Below are positions 7,620 through 16,003 of a DNA stretch of 20,165 nt, in pieces (the stretch's first letter is position 1; each line of letters begins with the position of its first letter). The notes beneath the pieces are model-generated. The model was not told where the DNA came from. It worked only from the letters and a program-made list of their open reading frames with translations, and searched no databases. Location of the stretch: NCBI GenBank assembly GCA_009784845.1, contig WQXK01000012.1, positions 1-20,165 on the forward strand. The letters run 5' to 3'. The DNA is from Dehalococcoidia bacterium (lineage in GTDB: Bacteria; Chloroflexota; Dehalococcoidia; Dehalococcoidales; UBA1222). A program made the position numbers and the translations under genes.

Positions 7620-8660
7620 ATGGCCAAAACATGCGTCATCGGTACCACGAGTTGGGGCACAACCATTGCCATCATGCTTGCGCGGCATGGCATGGAGGTG
7701 TCTTTGTGGGCACGTACTGAAGACGAGGCTGCACACCTGCGTGGCAAAGGTCCGGACAAACACGTTGTTGGCAACGCTGTATTCCCGTCATCACTTAGCG
7801 TTACATCATCCGTTGAGGAAGCTGTTTCCTCATCCGATGTCGTTGTGATGGCAGTGCCGTCGCAGACCATGCGACAGAATATCAAGCTGGTCAAGCCATA
7901 CCTCAATGCCCATAAACTAATTGTAAGCGCTGCAAAAGGATTGGAAATGGGTACTAACAAGCGCATGTCGCAGGTGATTGCCGATGAAATTGCCCAAACA
8001 TACCACAAGAACATCTGCGTCCTGTCAGGGCCTAATCTATTCCGCGAAATATTGGACGGATCGCCCGCAGCCGCCGTAGTCGCGGCCCAGAGCGAAAGCA
8101 CTGTCATCAAGGCACAGAAAATTTTCAGCGGTCCCAATCTGGCCGTCTATATCAACCACGACATCATCGGAGTAGAATTGGGCGGCACTCTTAAAAATAT
8201 TATTGCCTTAGGCGCCGGGATGATTGATGGGCTGGGATACGGCGATAATGCCAAAGCAGCATTTATCACGCGTGGTCTTACCGAGATGACTGCCTTTAGC
8301 GTGGCACTGGGGGCAAACCCGCTGACTATGTCAGGGCTTGCCGGCATGGGAGACCTTGTTGCCACCTGCTCATCCAATCTGAGCCGCAACCATTACGTAG
8401 GCTCAGAGTTGACCAAAGGCAAAAAACTTGATGAAATACTGGCATCAATGACAGGCATGGCTGAGGGAGTTACCACTACCGCAGTCGTATGGCCCCATGC
8501 ACAAAAACTCATGTTGGAAATGCCCATCACTGAGAAAATTTATCTCATCCTGTATGAAAATGCCTCAATACGCGACGTTATTCCTGAAATACTCGGCACC
8601 ACCTGCCGCCACGAACTGACAGGCCGCCGCTGGAAACTCTTCAGACGTAAGCCACGCTAG
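7620..8660 (+). CDS. gpsA: Glycerol-3-phosphate dehydrogenase [NAD(P)+]
   Basis: Reduces dihydroxyacetone phosphate to sn-glycerol 3-phosphate, the backbone used by PlsY just upstream. It has 346 residues. The N-terminal Rossmann fold carries a variant dinucleotide loop, GTTSWGTT (8-15; the usual form is GxGxWGT). Family landmarks are SAAKGLE with Lys106, SGP at 136-138, Lys192 in GGTLKNI as catalytic base, and the GYGDNAKAAFITRG block (206-219). A purine-rich AGAGATAAAG precedes the ATG. The 25-base gap from plsY suggests one transcript. The GPNLFREI form after SGP differs from the proteobacterial GPSFAxEV and resembles actinobacterial/Chloroflexi enzymes, which is recollection, not a search result. 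Confidence 0.95.
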   Translation: MAKTCVIGTTSWGTTIAIMLARHGMEVSLWARTEDEAAHLRGKGPDKHVVGNAVFPSSLSVTSSVEEAVSSSDVVVMAVPSQTMRQNIKLVKPYLNAHKLIVSAAKGLEMGTNKRMSQVIADEIAQTYHKNICVLSGPNLFREILDGSPAAAVVAAQSESTVIKAQKIFSGPNLAVYINHDIIGVELGGTLKNIIALGAGMIDGLGYGDNAKAAFITRGLTEMTAFSVALGANPLTMSGLAGMGDLVATCSSNLSRNHYVGSELTKGKKLDEILASMTGMAEGVTTTAVVWPHAQKLMLEMPITEKIYLILYENASIRDVIPEILGTTCRHELTGRRWKLFRRKPR

Positions 8661-8696
8661 CTTTTCTTGCGCGCTGACTATCCTATCTTGGCTAAT

Positions 8697-8756
8697 ATTA
8701 ACTACCACAGCATTACCTATTCTGAATGACAACCGTAATAGTTAATTCATTTTTTG
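8697..8756 (+). terminator. Possible weak terminator after gpsA
   Basis: ATTAACTA (8697-8704) pairs perfectly with TAGTTAAT (8739-8746), and a T-run follows at 8750-8755. The stem is all but one A/T and the loop is 34 bases, so folding would be weak. It is the only terminator-like structure I see between the convergent operons. Confidence 0.25.
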
Positions 8757-8779
8757 TAAAATATCGCCATGGGTAATTT

Positions 8780-8821
8780 GCACAATTTGGCGGTTGTAGC
8801 CTGCATAATTTAGCGATTGTA
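8780..8821. repeat. Imperfect 19-bp tandem repeat
   Basis: GCACAATTTGGCGGTTGTA at 8780-8798 is repeated as GCATAATTTAGCGATTGTA at 8803-8821. The copies match at 16 of 19 positions with a 23-base period. Function unknown. Confidence 0.55.
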
Positions 8822-8945
8822 CTTGTTACATTCTGGCGAATTGGCTAATAAATCCCCACCTCGTCGCATGCACATGGCCACGAAAACTACTCTCTTTTTC
8901 GCCGCATGACAAGAACGTCAACAACCAGTGAAGCATGAAACGCTG

Positions 8946-10016
8946 CTATTTCTTTTTCGTATCAAAGCTGGCAGCCAGCTCCTCAAACAAATGTTTTTGT
9001 TCTTTGGTGAGTTTGTCTGGCGTGACTACAGTTAGACGCACCAGCTGATCACCCTTGCCGGAACGACGGAAGTGCGGTATTCCCTTTCCTCTAAGAGTAA
9101 AAACGTCGCCGCCCTGGCTACCTGCCAAAACTTTGACAGTTGCATCACCATATAGTGTCGGCACCGACACGTCATCACCCAGTGCCGCCTGGGCAAAGTT
9201 CACATTCAGGTTATAAATAATATTACTGTCTTCGCGCAGGAAGAATTTGTGTGGTTTGACACGGATATTTGCCAGCAGGTTGCCCGGCGTGCCGCCGCGT
9301 TCCCCTGCATGTCCCTGCCCACTCATCTGCATACGTACGCCACTATCAACCCCTGCCGGAATGGTAATGCTGATTTTACGCTCAAAGCGCTCATGTCCGC
9401 TACCGCGGCAGTTAGTACAGGCATCTGTAATCACCTGACCGCTACCGGAACAACGAGGACATGCTGATACATTGGTAAAACGCCCGAATAAACTTTGCTG
9501 TACACGCTGCACACGGCCACTGCCATTGCACTCAGAGCACGACTGTGGCTGCGTTCCAGGCTTCGCACCACTGCCATGACACACCGAGCAATTCTCGCTG
9601 CGCATTATACGGATTTCTTTGTCTACGCCCAATGCCGCTTCTTCAAAGGTTAAATCCAATGAAACCTGAATATCCTCACCGCATACAGGGGCACTGCGAC
9701 CGCCGCTGCCATCGCTGAAAAAATTGTAAAAGTCCTCAAAAATACTCCCCATACCACCAAAGCCGAATCCCTCAAAGCTACGCGACGCGCCGTCCACGCC
9801 AGCATGCCCAAAGCGATCATAAGCCTGACGTTTTTCCTGATCACACAGCACCTGATAAGCCTCACTTGCTTCTTTAAATTTGTCCGCTGCATCCGCGCCA
9901 GGATTTTTGTCAGGATGGTACTGGAAAGCAAGCTTTCTGAAAGCCTGCTTGATCTCATCATTGCTGGCATTCCGCCCCACCCCCAGCACTTCATAGTAAT
10001 CCCGTTTAGCCGTCAT
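8946..10016 (-). CDS. dnaJ: Chaperone DnaJ (Hsp40)
   Basis: Co-chaperone that delivers substrates to DnaK and stimulates its ATPase; 356 residues, class A architecture. The J domain (about 5-70) has HPD at 34-36. A Gly/Phe-rich linker spans roughly 71-107. The zinc region carries four CxxCxGxG repeats: Cys143/146, 160/163, 186/189 and 200/203. The C-terminal substrate-binding region follows to the end. Its ATG overlaps the stop of the small J-domain gene by four bases (ATGA at 10013-10016), which predicts translational coupling. It is the last gene of the hrcA heat-shock operon. Confidence 0.97.
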   Translation of the reverse strand: MTAKRDYYEVLGVGRNASNDEIKQAFRKLAFQYHPDKNPGADAADKFKEASEAYQVLCDQEKRQAYDRFGHAGVDGASRSFEGFGFGGMGSIFEDFYNFFSDGSGGRSAPVCGEDIQVSLDLTFEEAALGVDKEIRIMRSENCSVCHGSGAKPGTQPQSCSECNGSGRVQRVQQSLFGRFTNVSACPRCSGSGQVITDACTNCRGSGHERFERKISITIPAGVDSGVRMQMSGQGHAGERGGTPGNLLANIRVKPHKFFLREDSNIIYNLNVNFAQAALGDDVSVPTLYGDATVKVLAGSQGGDVFTLRGKGIPHFRRSGKGDQLVRLTVVTPDKLTKEQKHLFEELAASFDTKKK

Positions 10017-10414
10017 GTGCTTTCCTTTTTAACCTTTCTGTTTTCCTTGGCGTAATAATCAAATAATACAAATGCAAAGGCCATTTTGCGCGCCCATGAC
10101 GGCGTAGCACGATGGCGCATAATATCAACCATATACTGCGATACCGATTTCGACCGACTGGCGCTATTCTTGCGCCTGACCATCACCTCAGTTTGTGCCA
10201 AACGGCGATTATAGGCACGGCGGCGCTCCGGGTCTCCCAACACCTCATACGCCTCAATAATACCCTTCAACTTACGGTTAGCCCACTCTTCCCTGCCCGG
10301 ATTATGATCCGGGTGGTAGCGCATGGCCTTCTTGCGAAAAGCCGCCTTGAGCTGCTGCGGAGTAGCATCACGCCGTACCGTTAGCACCTGATAAAAATCA
10401 CTACTCGCAGCCAC
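10013..10414 (-). CDS. Small J-domain protein, function unknown
   Basis: A 133-residue protein with a complete J domain at about 6-70, including HPD at 34-36, and neither Gly/Phe linker nor zinc fingers. The remainder is a basic Ser/Lys/Arg-rich stretch (about 80-95) and a tail with a short hydrophobic segment ([10 protein letters not shown]), too short and mixed to call a membrane anchor. The start is GTG 10414, inferred because it gives a clean J-domain N-terminus; AGGATGG lies about 12 bases upstream. It lies between dnaK and dnaJ and is coupled to dnaJ by an ATGA overlap. This implies DnaK ATPase stimulation without the substrate-binding part of DnaJ, so it may target DnaK to a specific site. 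Its partner cannot be read from the sequence. Confidence 0.85.
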   Translation of the reverse strand: MAASSDFYQVLTVRRDATPQQLKAAFRKKAMRYHPDHNPGREEWANRKLKGIIEAYEVLGDPERRRAYNRRLAQTEVMVRRKNSASRSKSVSQYMVDIMRHRATPSWARKMAFAFVLFDYYAKENRKVKKEST

Positions 10415-10444
10415 CTGACATACACCATCCTAAAAGTTAGGAAA

Positions 10445-10473
10445 GAAGGGCTGGATATTGCTTCCAGCCCTTC
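10445..10473 (-). terminator. Hairpin between dnaK and the J-domain genes
   Basis: Perfect 11-bp inverted repeat, GAAGGGCTGGA / TCCAGCCCTTC, around a 7-base loop. On the minus-strand transcript it is followed by TTTCCTAACTTTT, an interrupted U-tract. It could be a leaky terminator or an mRNA-processing and stability element that lowers dnaJ expression relative to dnaK. Confidence 0.6.
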
Positions 10474-10518
10474 ACCCATATCACAGAATTATATTACATT
10501 GCACTTGGAATATAAAGG

Positions 10519-12444
10519 CTAGACCTCGCGGAATTCGCCTTCCACAGTACCCTCATCAGATTTATTGTCGCCCTCAGATGCCTCGCTGGCACCGGGCTGC
10601 TCGCCATCCTGAGACGCAGACTGCTGGGTTTGTTCATAGACGTGGCTGCCGACTTTCTGCATCGCCGCCGACAACTCATCCGTGCTGCTCTTCATGCGTT
10701 CTACGTCATTTGCAGATATTGCCGCTCTAACAGCTTCAATCTTGGTATTGACCTCTCCTGCGATATCCTCAGGTATTTTATCTTTGTTGTCACGCAGTGT
10801 CTTCTCCGCCTGATAAGCCATATTGTCCGACAAATTGCGCGTCTCAGCCTCTTCTTTGCGCTTATTGTCTTCGGCAACATGGGACTCAGCCTCTTTCTGC
10901 ATGCGCTCCACCTCATCCTTGGAAAGACCTGAGGAAACCGTGATGGTAATCTTCTGTTCTTTGCCAGTTCCCTTATCGCGGGCTTTGACATTGAGTATGC
11001 CGTTGGCATCCACATCAAAAGTCACCTCAATCTGGGGAACGCCGCGCGGGGCAGGCAAGATTCCATCCAGTACAAATTTGCCCAACTGACGGTTATCCCC
11101 GGCCATGGAACGCTCACCCTGCAACACGTTGATTTCTACGCTGGGCTGATTATCCGATGCGGTGCTGAACACCTGTGTCTTTGACGTCGGTATAGTGGTA
11201 TTGCGCGAGATAAGCGGTGTAGCCACGCCACCCATGGTTTCAATGCCAAGAGTCAGCGGAGTAACATCCAGCAGCAACACATCTTTGACCTCTCCCTTGA
11301 GTACTCCGGCCTGAATGGCAGCACCGACAGACACAACCTCATCGGGGTTGACACCCTTATTAGGCTCCTTGCCAAAAAGTTCCTTTACCTTTTGTTGCAC
11401 CAGCGGCATGCGTGTCTGACCGCCAATCAATATCACCTCATCAATCTGCGCCGTTGACTTACCTGAATCTGAAATGGCCTGTTTACATGGACCAAGCGTC
11501 TTTTCCACCAAATCCATTACCAGTTGTTCCAGCTTAGAGCGTGATAGCGTGATGTTGAGATGCTTGGGGCCAGAGGTATCTGCTGTGATAAATGGCAGAT
11601 TGACTTCGGTGGACTGTACCGTAGAAAGTTCTATTTTGGATTTTTCCGCTGCTTCCTTAAGGCGCTGCATGGCCATCTTATCGTTGCGCAGATCAATACC
11701 CTGGTCGCGTTTGAACTCATCGGCCAACCAGTCCATGATGCGCTGGTCAAAATCATCACCGCCAAGGTGCGTATCACCGGCAGTGGATTTTACCTGAAAA
11801 GTGCCCTCTCCCAACTCAAGAACAGAAATATCAAAGGTTCCGCCGCCCAAGTCATACACAGCAATGGTTTCGTCCTTTTTCTTATCCAAGCCGTAAGCCA
11901 GGGCAGCTGCGGTAGGCTCGTTGATGATACGCAATACCTTCAGTCCGGCAATCTGACCGGCGTCCTTGGTAGCCTGACGCTGCGCATCATTGAAATATGC
12001 TGGCACTGTAATGACAGCCTCTGTCACCGCTTCCCCAAGATAAGCCTCGGCATCGGCTTTTAGCTTCTGTAAAATCATGGCCGAAATTTCAGGTGGGGAA
12101 TAATCCTTGCCACCCATGGCCACACGCACTTCATCATTGGCACCGCGCGTCACTTTATACGGCTTGCGCTTGGCGTCGTCTTCAATAGAAAGTTCGCGGC
12201 CTGCCGGCTCACCCCACTTGCGCCCCATAAAGCGCTTAATCAGGTAAATGGTGTTTTCCGGATTAACAATCGATTGACGCCGAGCCACCTGCCCGACCAA
12301 ACGCTCACCGGTTTTGCTTACCGCCACTACCGAAGGCGTGATATTGCCGCCTTCAGCGGAAGGAATGACCACCGGCTCCCCGCCCTGCATGACGGCAATT
12401 TCACTGAAAGTAGTCCCAAGATCAATACCAACTGCTTTTCCCAT
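10519..12444 (-). CDS. dnaK: Chaperone DnaK (Hsp70)
   Basis: ATP-dependent Hsp70 chaperone of 641 residues, full length. The nucleotide-binding domain (1 to about 385) shows GIDLGTT at 6-12, catalytic Lys70, [12 protein letters not shown] at 175-186 and phosphate-2 motif DLGGGTFD at 198-205. The hydrophobic linker VLLLD leads into the substrate-binding domain, followed by a helical lid and an acidic Gln/Ser/Glu-rich tail ending in FREV. The Lys in LIKRFMGRK and the insert typical of DnaK from Gram-negative bacteria and Chloroflexi are present. A strong AAAAGGAGAA ribosome binding site precedes the ATG. grpE lies 54 bases upstream on the same strand. The phrase [10 protein letters not shown] after the first phosphate loop, in place of the proteobacterial GTTNSCVAIM, supports a non-proteobacterial host. 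Confidence 0.98.
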   Translation of the reverse strand: MGKAVGIDLGTTFSEIAVMQGGEPVVIPSAEGGNITPSVVAVSKTGERLVGQVARRQSIVNPENTIYLIKRFMGRKWGEPAGRELSIEDDAKRKPYKVTRGANDEVRVAMGGKDYSPPEISAMILQKLKADAEAYLGEAVTEAVITVPAYFNDAQRQATKDAGQIAGLKVLRIINEPTAAALAYGLDKKKDETIAVYDLGGGTFDISVLELGEGTFQVKSTAGDTHLGGDDFDQRIMDWLADEFKRDQGIDLRNDKMAMQRLKEAAEKSKIELSTVQSTEVNLPFITADTSGPKHLNITLSRSKLEQLVMDLVEKTLGPCKQAISDSGKSTAQIDEVILIGGQTRMPLVQQKVKELFGKEPNKGVNPDEVVSVGAAIQAGVLKGEVKDVLLLDVTPLTLGIETMGGVATPLISRNTTIPTSKTQVFSTASDNQPSVEINVLQGERSMAGDNRQLGKFVLDGILPAPRGVPQIEVTFDVDANGILNVKARDKGTGKEQKITITVSSGLSKDEVERMQKEAESHVAEDNKRKEEAETRNLSDNMAYQAEKTLRDNKDKIPEDIAGEVNTKIEAVRAAISANDVERMKSSTDELSAAMQKVGSHVYEQTQQSASQDGEQPGASEASEGDNKSDEGTVEGEFREV

Positions 12445-12498
12445 TATTTTTTCTCCTTTTTGTTGTTTGCTTTTGTTTATAATTAGCTTAGGATTAAC

Positions 12499-13047
12499 CT
12501 ATGTATTATCCTCGCCATTGCCTACCATTACCTTAGCTGGTCTAAGTACGCGCTCATTTAGCATATAACCCTTTTCCAATTCTCCCACAACCATGCCATC
12601 CGGTCCGGGAACGCTGCTGACCGCTTCATGTACGCTTGGGTCAAAAACTTCGTCCTGCGCCTTGATACGGCTTAATCCCAATACTTCAAGTGCATTTTCC
12701 AGCTTACGGGCAATACCATTGACGCCGCCCACCCACGGATTAGATGCCATTTGCGGCGGGACATGCTCTGCTGCCCGCTCAAAATCATCCAGCACCGGCA
12801 GTATCCTGAGCATCAAATCCGCATTGGCATACCTGATGGCATCCAATTTATCCAACTCCAGTCGTTTTTTATAGTTGGTAAAATCCGCCTGCCCGCGCTG
12901 CCATCCGTCAAGATACTCCTGTGCTTTTGCCTTTGCCGCATCAAGCTCTTGGAGTAATGTTTGCATGTCTTCAGAAGAGGCTTCATCTTCCTGTGCATGA
13001 CAGGTCTTCTCGAATTCAGACATATCACCCTGTTCAAAACTCTTCAT
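12499..13047 (-). CDS. grpE: Nucleotide exchange factor GrpE
   Basis: Releases ADP from DnaK and acts as a thermosensor through its long dimer helix. The protein has 182 residues. An acidic, disordered N-terminus (1-28) leads into a coiled coil (about 28-75). VLDDFERA (85-92) marks the four-helix region, and the C-terminal beta wing contains FDPSVHEAV (135-143) and GYMLNERVLRPAKV (160-173), both family signatures. ATG 13047 follows GGATGGAAG; Met9, preceded by GGTG, is a less likely alternative. The gene starts 18 bases after the hrcA stop and is followed by dnaK. Confidence 0.95.
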   Translation of the reverse strand: MKSFEQGDMSEFEKTCHAQEDEASSEDMQTLLQELDAAKAKAQEYLDGWQRGQADFTNYKKRLELDKLDAIRYANADLMLRILPVLDDFERAAEHVPPQMASNPWVGGVNGIARKLENALEVLGLSRIKAQDEVFDPSVHEAVSSVPGPDGMVVGELEKGYMLNERVLRPAKVMVGNGEDNT

Positions 13048-13065
13048 ACTTCCATCCTGCCAAAA

Positions 13066-14115
13066 TTAATTGTTCGCTACATACGAACGCCTGCCCGAGG
13101 TACCGCCATAAAGTTCGGTCACCAACAGACTAATAAGCGAAGAAACATAACTTAGCACTGCAATAGTGCGCTCATATTCCATACGTGTAGGACCCACAAC
13201 AGCTATGCTCCCCAATGGAGCCCCGGGTAAACCATAACGGCTGATAACCAGGCTGCAATCATGCACAGCCTCTTCTTTGTTTTCGCGCCCGATGACGACA
13301 CGAACGCCATAATCCGCCGAGTCGTGCAATGTCATAAGGTCCACCAGTTTCTTTTGCTCCGCCAGACGGATTAGGTTTAACAGGCGCGACCCCTGACTAA
13401 ACTCAGGCTGGTTGATTAGAAAATGCCAGCCTTCCAAAAACATTTCCTGACCGCTATGCGAGTCCTCTGCCTGTAACATACGTAACACATGCTGCATTAT
13501 GAGTTGCTCAATCCGGCTTAATTCTGCAATCTTCAGTTCGATTTGCGCCAAGCTTTGTCCGGTAAACAGGCGATTCAAATGCCCCGCCATTACAGCGAGG
13601 TCTTCCTGTGTCACAGCGTCTTCAAAACTCACAAGTTGCTGGCGCACCTTAGCGCCATGCAAAACCAGCACAACCAACACCAAATGCGGCTGAATAGACA
13701 CCATCTCCAAATGCTTATACTGCGTTGCCGGAGAGCGCGGCGTGGTGACAATTGCCACATTTTTAACCTGCTGCGACAGCAGTGTTGCCGCCAAATTCAA
13801 CCACTCCTCCAGTTTGTCCTCCACCTGATGAAACAGGTGATTAATAAGGAACTGCTCCTCAAGCGGAAGTTCCGGACCCCTCATGTTGGCTACATGGTAG
13901 CGGTAACCTTTATCGGATGGCATGGAACCGGCGGCATGATGCGGACGCACGATATAACCTTCCTCTTCCAGCCGCGCGACATCGTTGCGCACGGTTGCCG
14001 AGCTTACGTCTAAGCCGCACTCATCCAAAACATTGGATGAAGACACCGGCGCGACCCGCAAAACATACTGGCGGATAATGGAACTTAGTATTAATTCTTC
14101 ACGTGGTTTCAGCAT
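13066..14115 (-). CDS. hrcA: Heat-inducible transcription repressor HrcA
   Basis: Represses its own heat-shock operon by binding the CIRCE operator, with activity maintained by GroEL in known systems. It has 349 residues: winged helix-turn-helix (about 1-75, SSATVRNDVARLEEEGYI as the recognition region), then a GAF-like domain, and the characteristic C-terminal GSIAVVGPTRMEYERTIAVLSYVSS. I chose ATG 14115 because MLKPREELIL aligns with the usual MLxxRQxxIL start; a TTG at 14124 would only add residues from inside the operator. The possible ribosome binding site GAGAG lies inside the operator, so repressor binding and RNA folding could both limit translation. First gene of hrcA-grpE-dnaK-J-dnaJ. 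Confidence 0.95.
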   Translation of the reverse strand: MLKPREELILSSIIRQYVLRVAPVSSSNVLDECGLDVSSATVRNDVARLEEEGYIVRPHHAAGSMPSDKGYRYHVANMRGPELPLEEQFLINHLFHQVEDKLEEWLNLAATLLSQQVKNVAIVTTPRSPATQYKHLEMVSIQPHLVLVVLVLHGAKVRQQLVSFEDAVTQEDLAVMAGHLNRLFTGQSLAQIELKIAELSRIEQLIMQHVLRMLQAEDSHSGQEMFLEGWHFLINQPEFSQGSRLLNLIRLAEQKKLVDLMTLHDSADYGVRVVIGRENKEEAVHDCSLVISRYGLPGAPLGSIAVVGPTRMEYERTIAVLSYVSSLISLLVTELYGGTSGRRSYVANN

Positions 14116-14151
14116 AATTAGCAATCTCTCGATGAGATTGCTAATTATGCT
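14111..14151 (-). promoter_or_regulatory. CIRCE-type operator, variant
   Basis: Core TTAGCAATC-N9-GATTGCTAA at 14118-14144 matches the CIRCE consensus TTAGCACTC-N9-GAGTGCTAA except for one symmetric change in each arm. It is embedded in a longer perfect dyad with 18-base arms (14111-14128 and 14134-14151) and a 5-base centre. The core ends two bases before the hrcA ATG, and the outer right arm overlaps the promoter -10. Confidence 0.85.
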
Positions 14152-14176
14152 AACATGTCTAACACTTCTTTGTCAA
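14147..14176 (-). promoter_or_regulatory. Promoter of the hrcA heat-shock operon
   Basis: On the minus strand a perfect TTGACA (14171-14176) is followed after 18 bases by TAGCAT (14147-14152, four of six matches). The predicted start near 14140 places the whole leader inside the CIRCE dyad, consistent with repression by occlusion of a vegetative promoter. Confidence 0.6.
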
Positions 14177-14252
14177 GGGGTATGGAGTTGTCCAAGGCTA
14201 TAATAGCCATCTATCTGCTGCAAAAGGGCCTTTGCTTTTTCGCTACCATTTT

Positions 14253-14280
14253 TTGATACGGATAGCAGTTGTGCTATGCT
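14253..14280 (+). promoter_or_regulatory. Possible promoter of the small membrane protein gene
   Basis: TTGATA (14253-14258) and TATGCT (14275-14280) are separated by 16 bases, about 27 bases before the GTG start. The match is moderate. Confidence 0.4.
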
Positions 14281-14307
14281 GTAAGAAACCATTGTAACGG
14301 AGATTAC

Positions 14308-14640
14308 GTGAAACTTGGATTTGGGCAGATCGTCCTCATCATAATCATAGCCTGCGGCGTTTTATTGCTGGCACGCAGTTCCAAGCGCGGAACAGCGAAA
14401 TCCACATCGCGAAAGACGCACACGCGACAACTTAATGCCGCCAGCACAGAAGAACCAGCAGCTATGACAATACGCCAAAAACGCCTGCGCTGGCTGGGGA
14501 TTATCCTCATAGTCGCAGGTATGGTAGCGCTGGGAATTCTATTAAGTTCAATCATTAATTTCATCTTCATTCTGTCTGCCGTAGCCGGGATTAGCATACT
14601 TTCCGGCATCGCATTCATAATACTTTCCGCTCGTCGCTAG
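14308..14640 (+). CDS. Small membrane protein, function unknown
   Basis: A 110-residue protein that I do not recognise. It has one N-terminal hydrophobic segment (about 5-23, GQIVLIIIIACGVLLLA), a basic, Ser/Thr-rich hydrophilic loop (about 24-60, containing many Lys and Arg), then two close hydrophobic segments (about 63-80 and 84-107) ending in a charged Ala-Arg-Arg tail. Three membrane helices are likely, with the basic loop cytoplasmic by the positive-inside rule. GTG 14308 is preferred because GGAG lies at 14299-14302, six bases upstream; the longer frame from 14269 would overlap the promoter. It lies alone between the hrcA promoter and nadK, and nadK appears to have its own promoter. 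No enzymatic motif is visible. Confidence 0.75.
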   Translation: MKLGFGQIVLIIIIACGVLLLARSSKRGTAKSTSRKTHTRQLNAASTEEPAAMTIRQKRLRWLGIILIVAGMVALGILLSSIINFIFILSAVAGISILSGIAFIILSARR

Positions 14641-14644
14641 GCGC

Positions 14645-14674
14645 TTGACAGGCTGCAAAATAGATTGTTAAACT
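14645..14674 (+). promoter_or_regulatory. Promoter of nadK cluster
   Basis: Perfect TTGACA at 14645-14650, an 18-base spacer, then TAAACT at 14669-14674 (four of six matches). The predicted start near 14681 leaves a short leader carrying TAGGAGAAG before the nadK start. Confidence 0.55.
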
Positions 14675-14702
14675 GCCTATCAGTTAGGAGAAGTTGTTCA
14701 TT

Positions 14703-15545
14703 ATGCAAAAAGTCGGCATTGCCTATCATCCACTGAATGCAAGAGCGCCCGATTTAACCAGTCGCTTGAGCGCCGTATTACAGGCGCATGGGCTGGAGTA
14801 TTGGCAATGCTCGGCATGGAATACGGCGGAATTGCGCCAACATTTTGAAGGCACAGATGTGATACTCACCATAGGCGGTGATGGTACCATTCTGCGCGTC
14901 GCGCAGGCACTTGACGGCGAACTCATCCCTATTGCCGGCATCAACCTTGGGCAACTGGGCTTTTTAACTGAAATACAACCAGATGAAGGCAGTGAAAAAC
15001 TGCTGACGCTGCTGGCAGGCAAGGGCTGGTGCGATGAACGCGCCATGTTGGAGGCAGAATTGCGCCAAACAATAAATGGTCAACCGAAAACAATGCAGTT
15101 CAACGCCTTAAACGATATAGCCATGGCACGCGGTGCAATCGCCCGTATCGTAGAAATCACTGCCAGTGTTGACGGAGCCGTCGTAGATACCTATAAAGCC
15201 GATGGGGCACTGGTCGCAAGCGCCACCGGCAGCACAGGATATGCCCTCGCAGCAGGCGGTCCTATCCTCAACCCGAACTCGACAGATATGGTACTTGTAC
15301 CCATCCTGCCGCATGTATCGCTGCAACATCCGCTGGTGCTCAACTCCACAAGCGTCATTACTCTTAAACTCTCTACCAACAGCCCTGCCACGCTCTCCGT
15401 TGACGGGCACATCAGCATTGAACTTTTAGACGGTAGCAGTGTTACCGTGCGCAGTAGCACCAAGCGTACCCGTTTTCTGCGTATTGACCCGCCGGGACAC
15501 TTTTACGCATCCCTAAGCCAAAAATTAAAAAGGACGACTGTATGA
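14703..15545 (+). CDS. nadK: NAD kinase
   Basis: Phosphorylates NAD+ to NADP+, the only route to NADP in most bacteria. It has 280 residues. Diagnostic motifs are GGDG at 58-61 with catalytic Asp60, NLGQLGFLTE at 81-90, the Asn-Asp pair at 137-138 (usually Asn-Glu) that binds the nucleotide ribose, and TGSTGYALAAGGPI at 175-188. ATG 14703 is preferred over an in-frame TTG at 14694, since MQKVGIAYHP is the normal beginning and the TAGGAGAAG site is better spaced for it. The stop overlaps the next start by four bases (ATGA), so the downstream acetyltransferase is probably translationally coupled. Confidence 0.95.
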   Translation: MQKVGIAYHPLNARAPDLTSRLSAVLQAHGLEYWQCSAWNTAELRQHFEGTDVILTIGGDGTILRVAQALDGELIPIAGINLGQLGFLTEIQPDEGSEKLLTLLAGKGWCDERAMLEAELRQTINGQPKTMQFNALNDIAMARGAIARIVEITASVDGAVVDTYKADGALVASATGSTGYALAAGGPILNPNSTDMVLVPILPHVSLQHPLVLNSTSVITLKLSTNSPATLSVDGHISIELLDGSSVTVRSSTKRTRFLRIDPPGHFYASLSQKLKRTTV

Positions 15546-16003
15546 CATATAAAATTGAAAAAGCTAAAATTGAGGATGCCCCTGCCATACAGGAAATGGT
15601 CAATTCTTTCGCCGAGATAGGAGAAATGCTGGGGCGCCCCCTTTCTGAAATTTACGAAAATTTACGTGATTTCTATGTAGCACGCCAGGACGGCAGTGTT
15701 ATCGCCTGCGCAGCACTGCATATAGCATGGAGCGATATGGCCGAGGTAAAAAGCTTAGCCGTCTGCGAGAAACATCAACGAAAAGGAATTGGTAAATCAT
15801 TAGTCGAAATCTGTTTGAATGAAGCCAAGGAACTCGGCATTCACAATACCTTTGTTCTGACTTATGTCACCTCATTTTTCCAGAAATGCGGCTTTATGGA
15901 GGTCGACAAAGCCGTTTTGCCGCATAAAATTTGGGGCGAATGCTATCGCTGCCCCAAATTCCCCAACTGTGATGAGGTAGCCATGGTTTATCGGGTTAAG
16001 TAA
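15542..16003 (+). CDS. argA: Short-form N-acetylglutamate synthase (GNAT)
   Basis: A 153-residue GNAT acetyltransferase resembling the short, single-domain ArgA type of Clostridia, actinobacteria and Chloroflexi. Those enzymes acetylate glutamate with acetyl-CoA as the first arginine step. Visible support: the N-terminal R/KIEDAPAI segment, the LGRPLSEIYENLRDFYV block, the acetyl-CoA loop QRKGIG, the LTYVTSFFQKCGF strand-helix, and a C-terminal LPHKIWGECYRCPKFPNCDEVAMV with three Cys, which I recall as characteristic of this ArgA group. AAGGACG precedes the ATG, and the start overlaps the nadK stop by four bases. argF in the same window supports an arginine pathway. Another GNAT specificity is possible. 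Confidence 0.8.
   Translation: MTYKIEKAKIEDAPAIQEMVNSFAEIGEMLGRPLSEIYENLRDFYVARQDGSVIACAALHIAWSDMAEVKSLAVCEKHQRKGIGKSLVEICLNEAKELGIHNTFVLTYVTSFFQKCGFMEVDKAVLPHKIWGECYRCPKFPNCDEVAMVYRVK

Larger units (their letters stand above)
8661..8945. other. Gene-free convergent spacer gpsA/dnaJ
   Basis: 285 AT-rich bases between the ends of two operons. I see no plausible gene. It holds the weak dyad at 8697-8746 and two copies of an imperfect 19-base repeat (8780-8798 and 8803-8821). Confidence 0.7.

Noticed and set aside
14196..14208. GGCTATAATAGCC palindrome containing TATAAT
   Set aside because: No -35 element at proper spacing on either strand, and the hrcA and small-gene promoters are better explained by other boxes.
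14220..14240. GCAAA-N6-TTTGC followed by TTTTT, terminator-like on the plus strand
   Set aside because: The stem is only five pairs and no plus-strand gene ends upstream (hrcA is on the minus strand). Not called.
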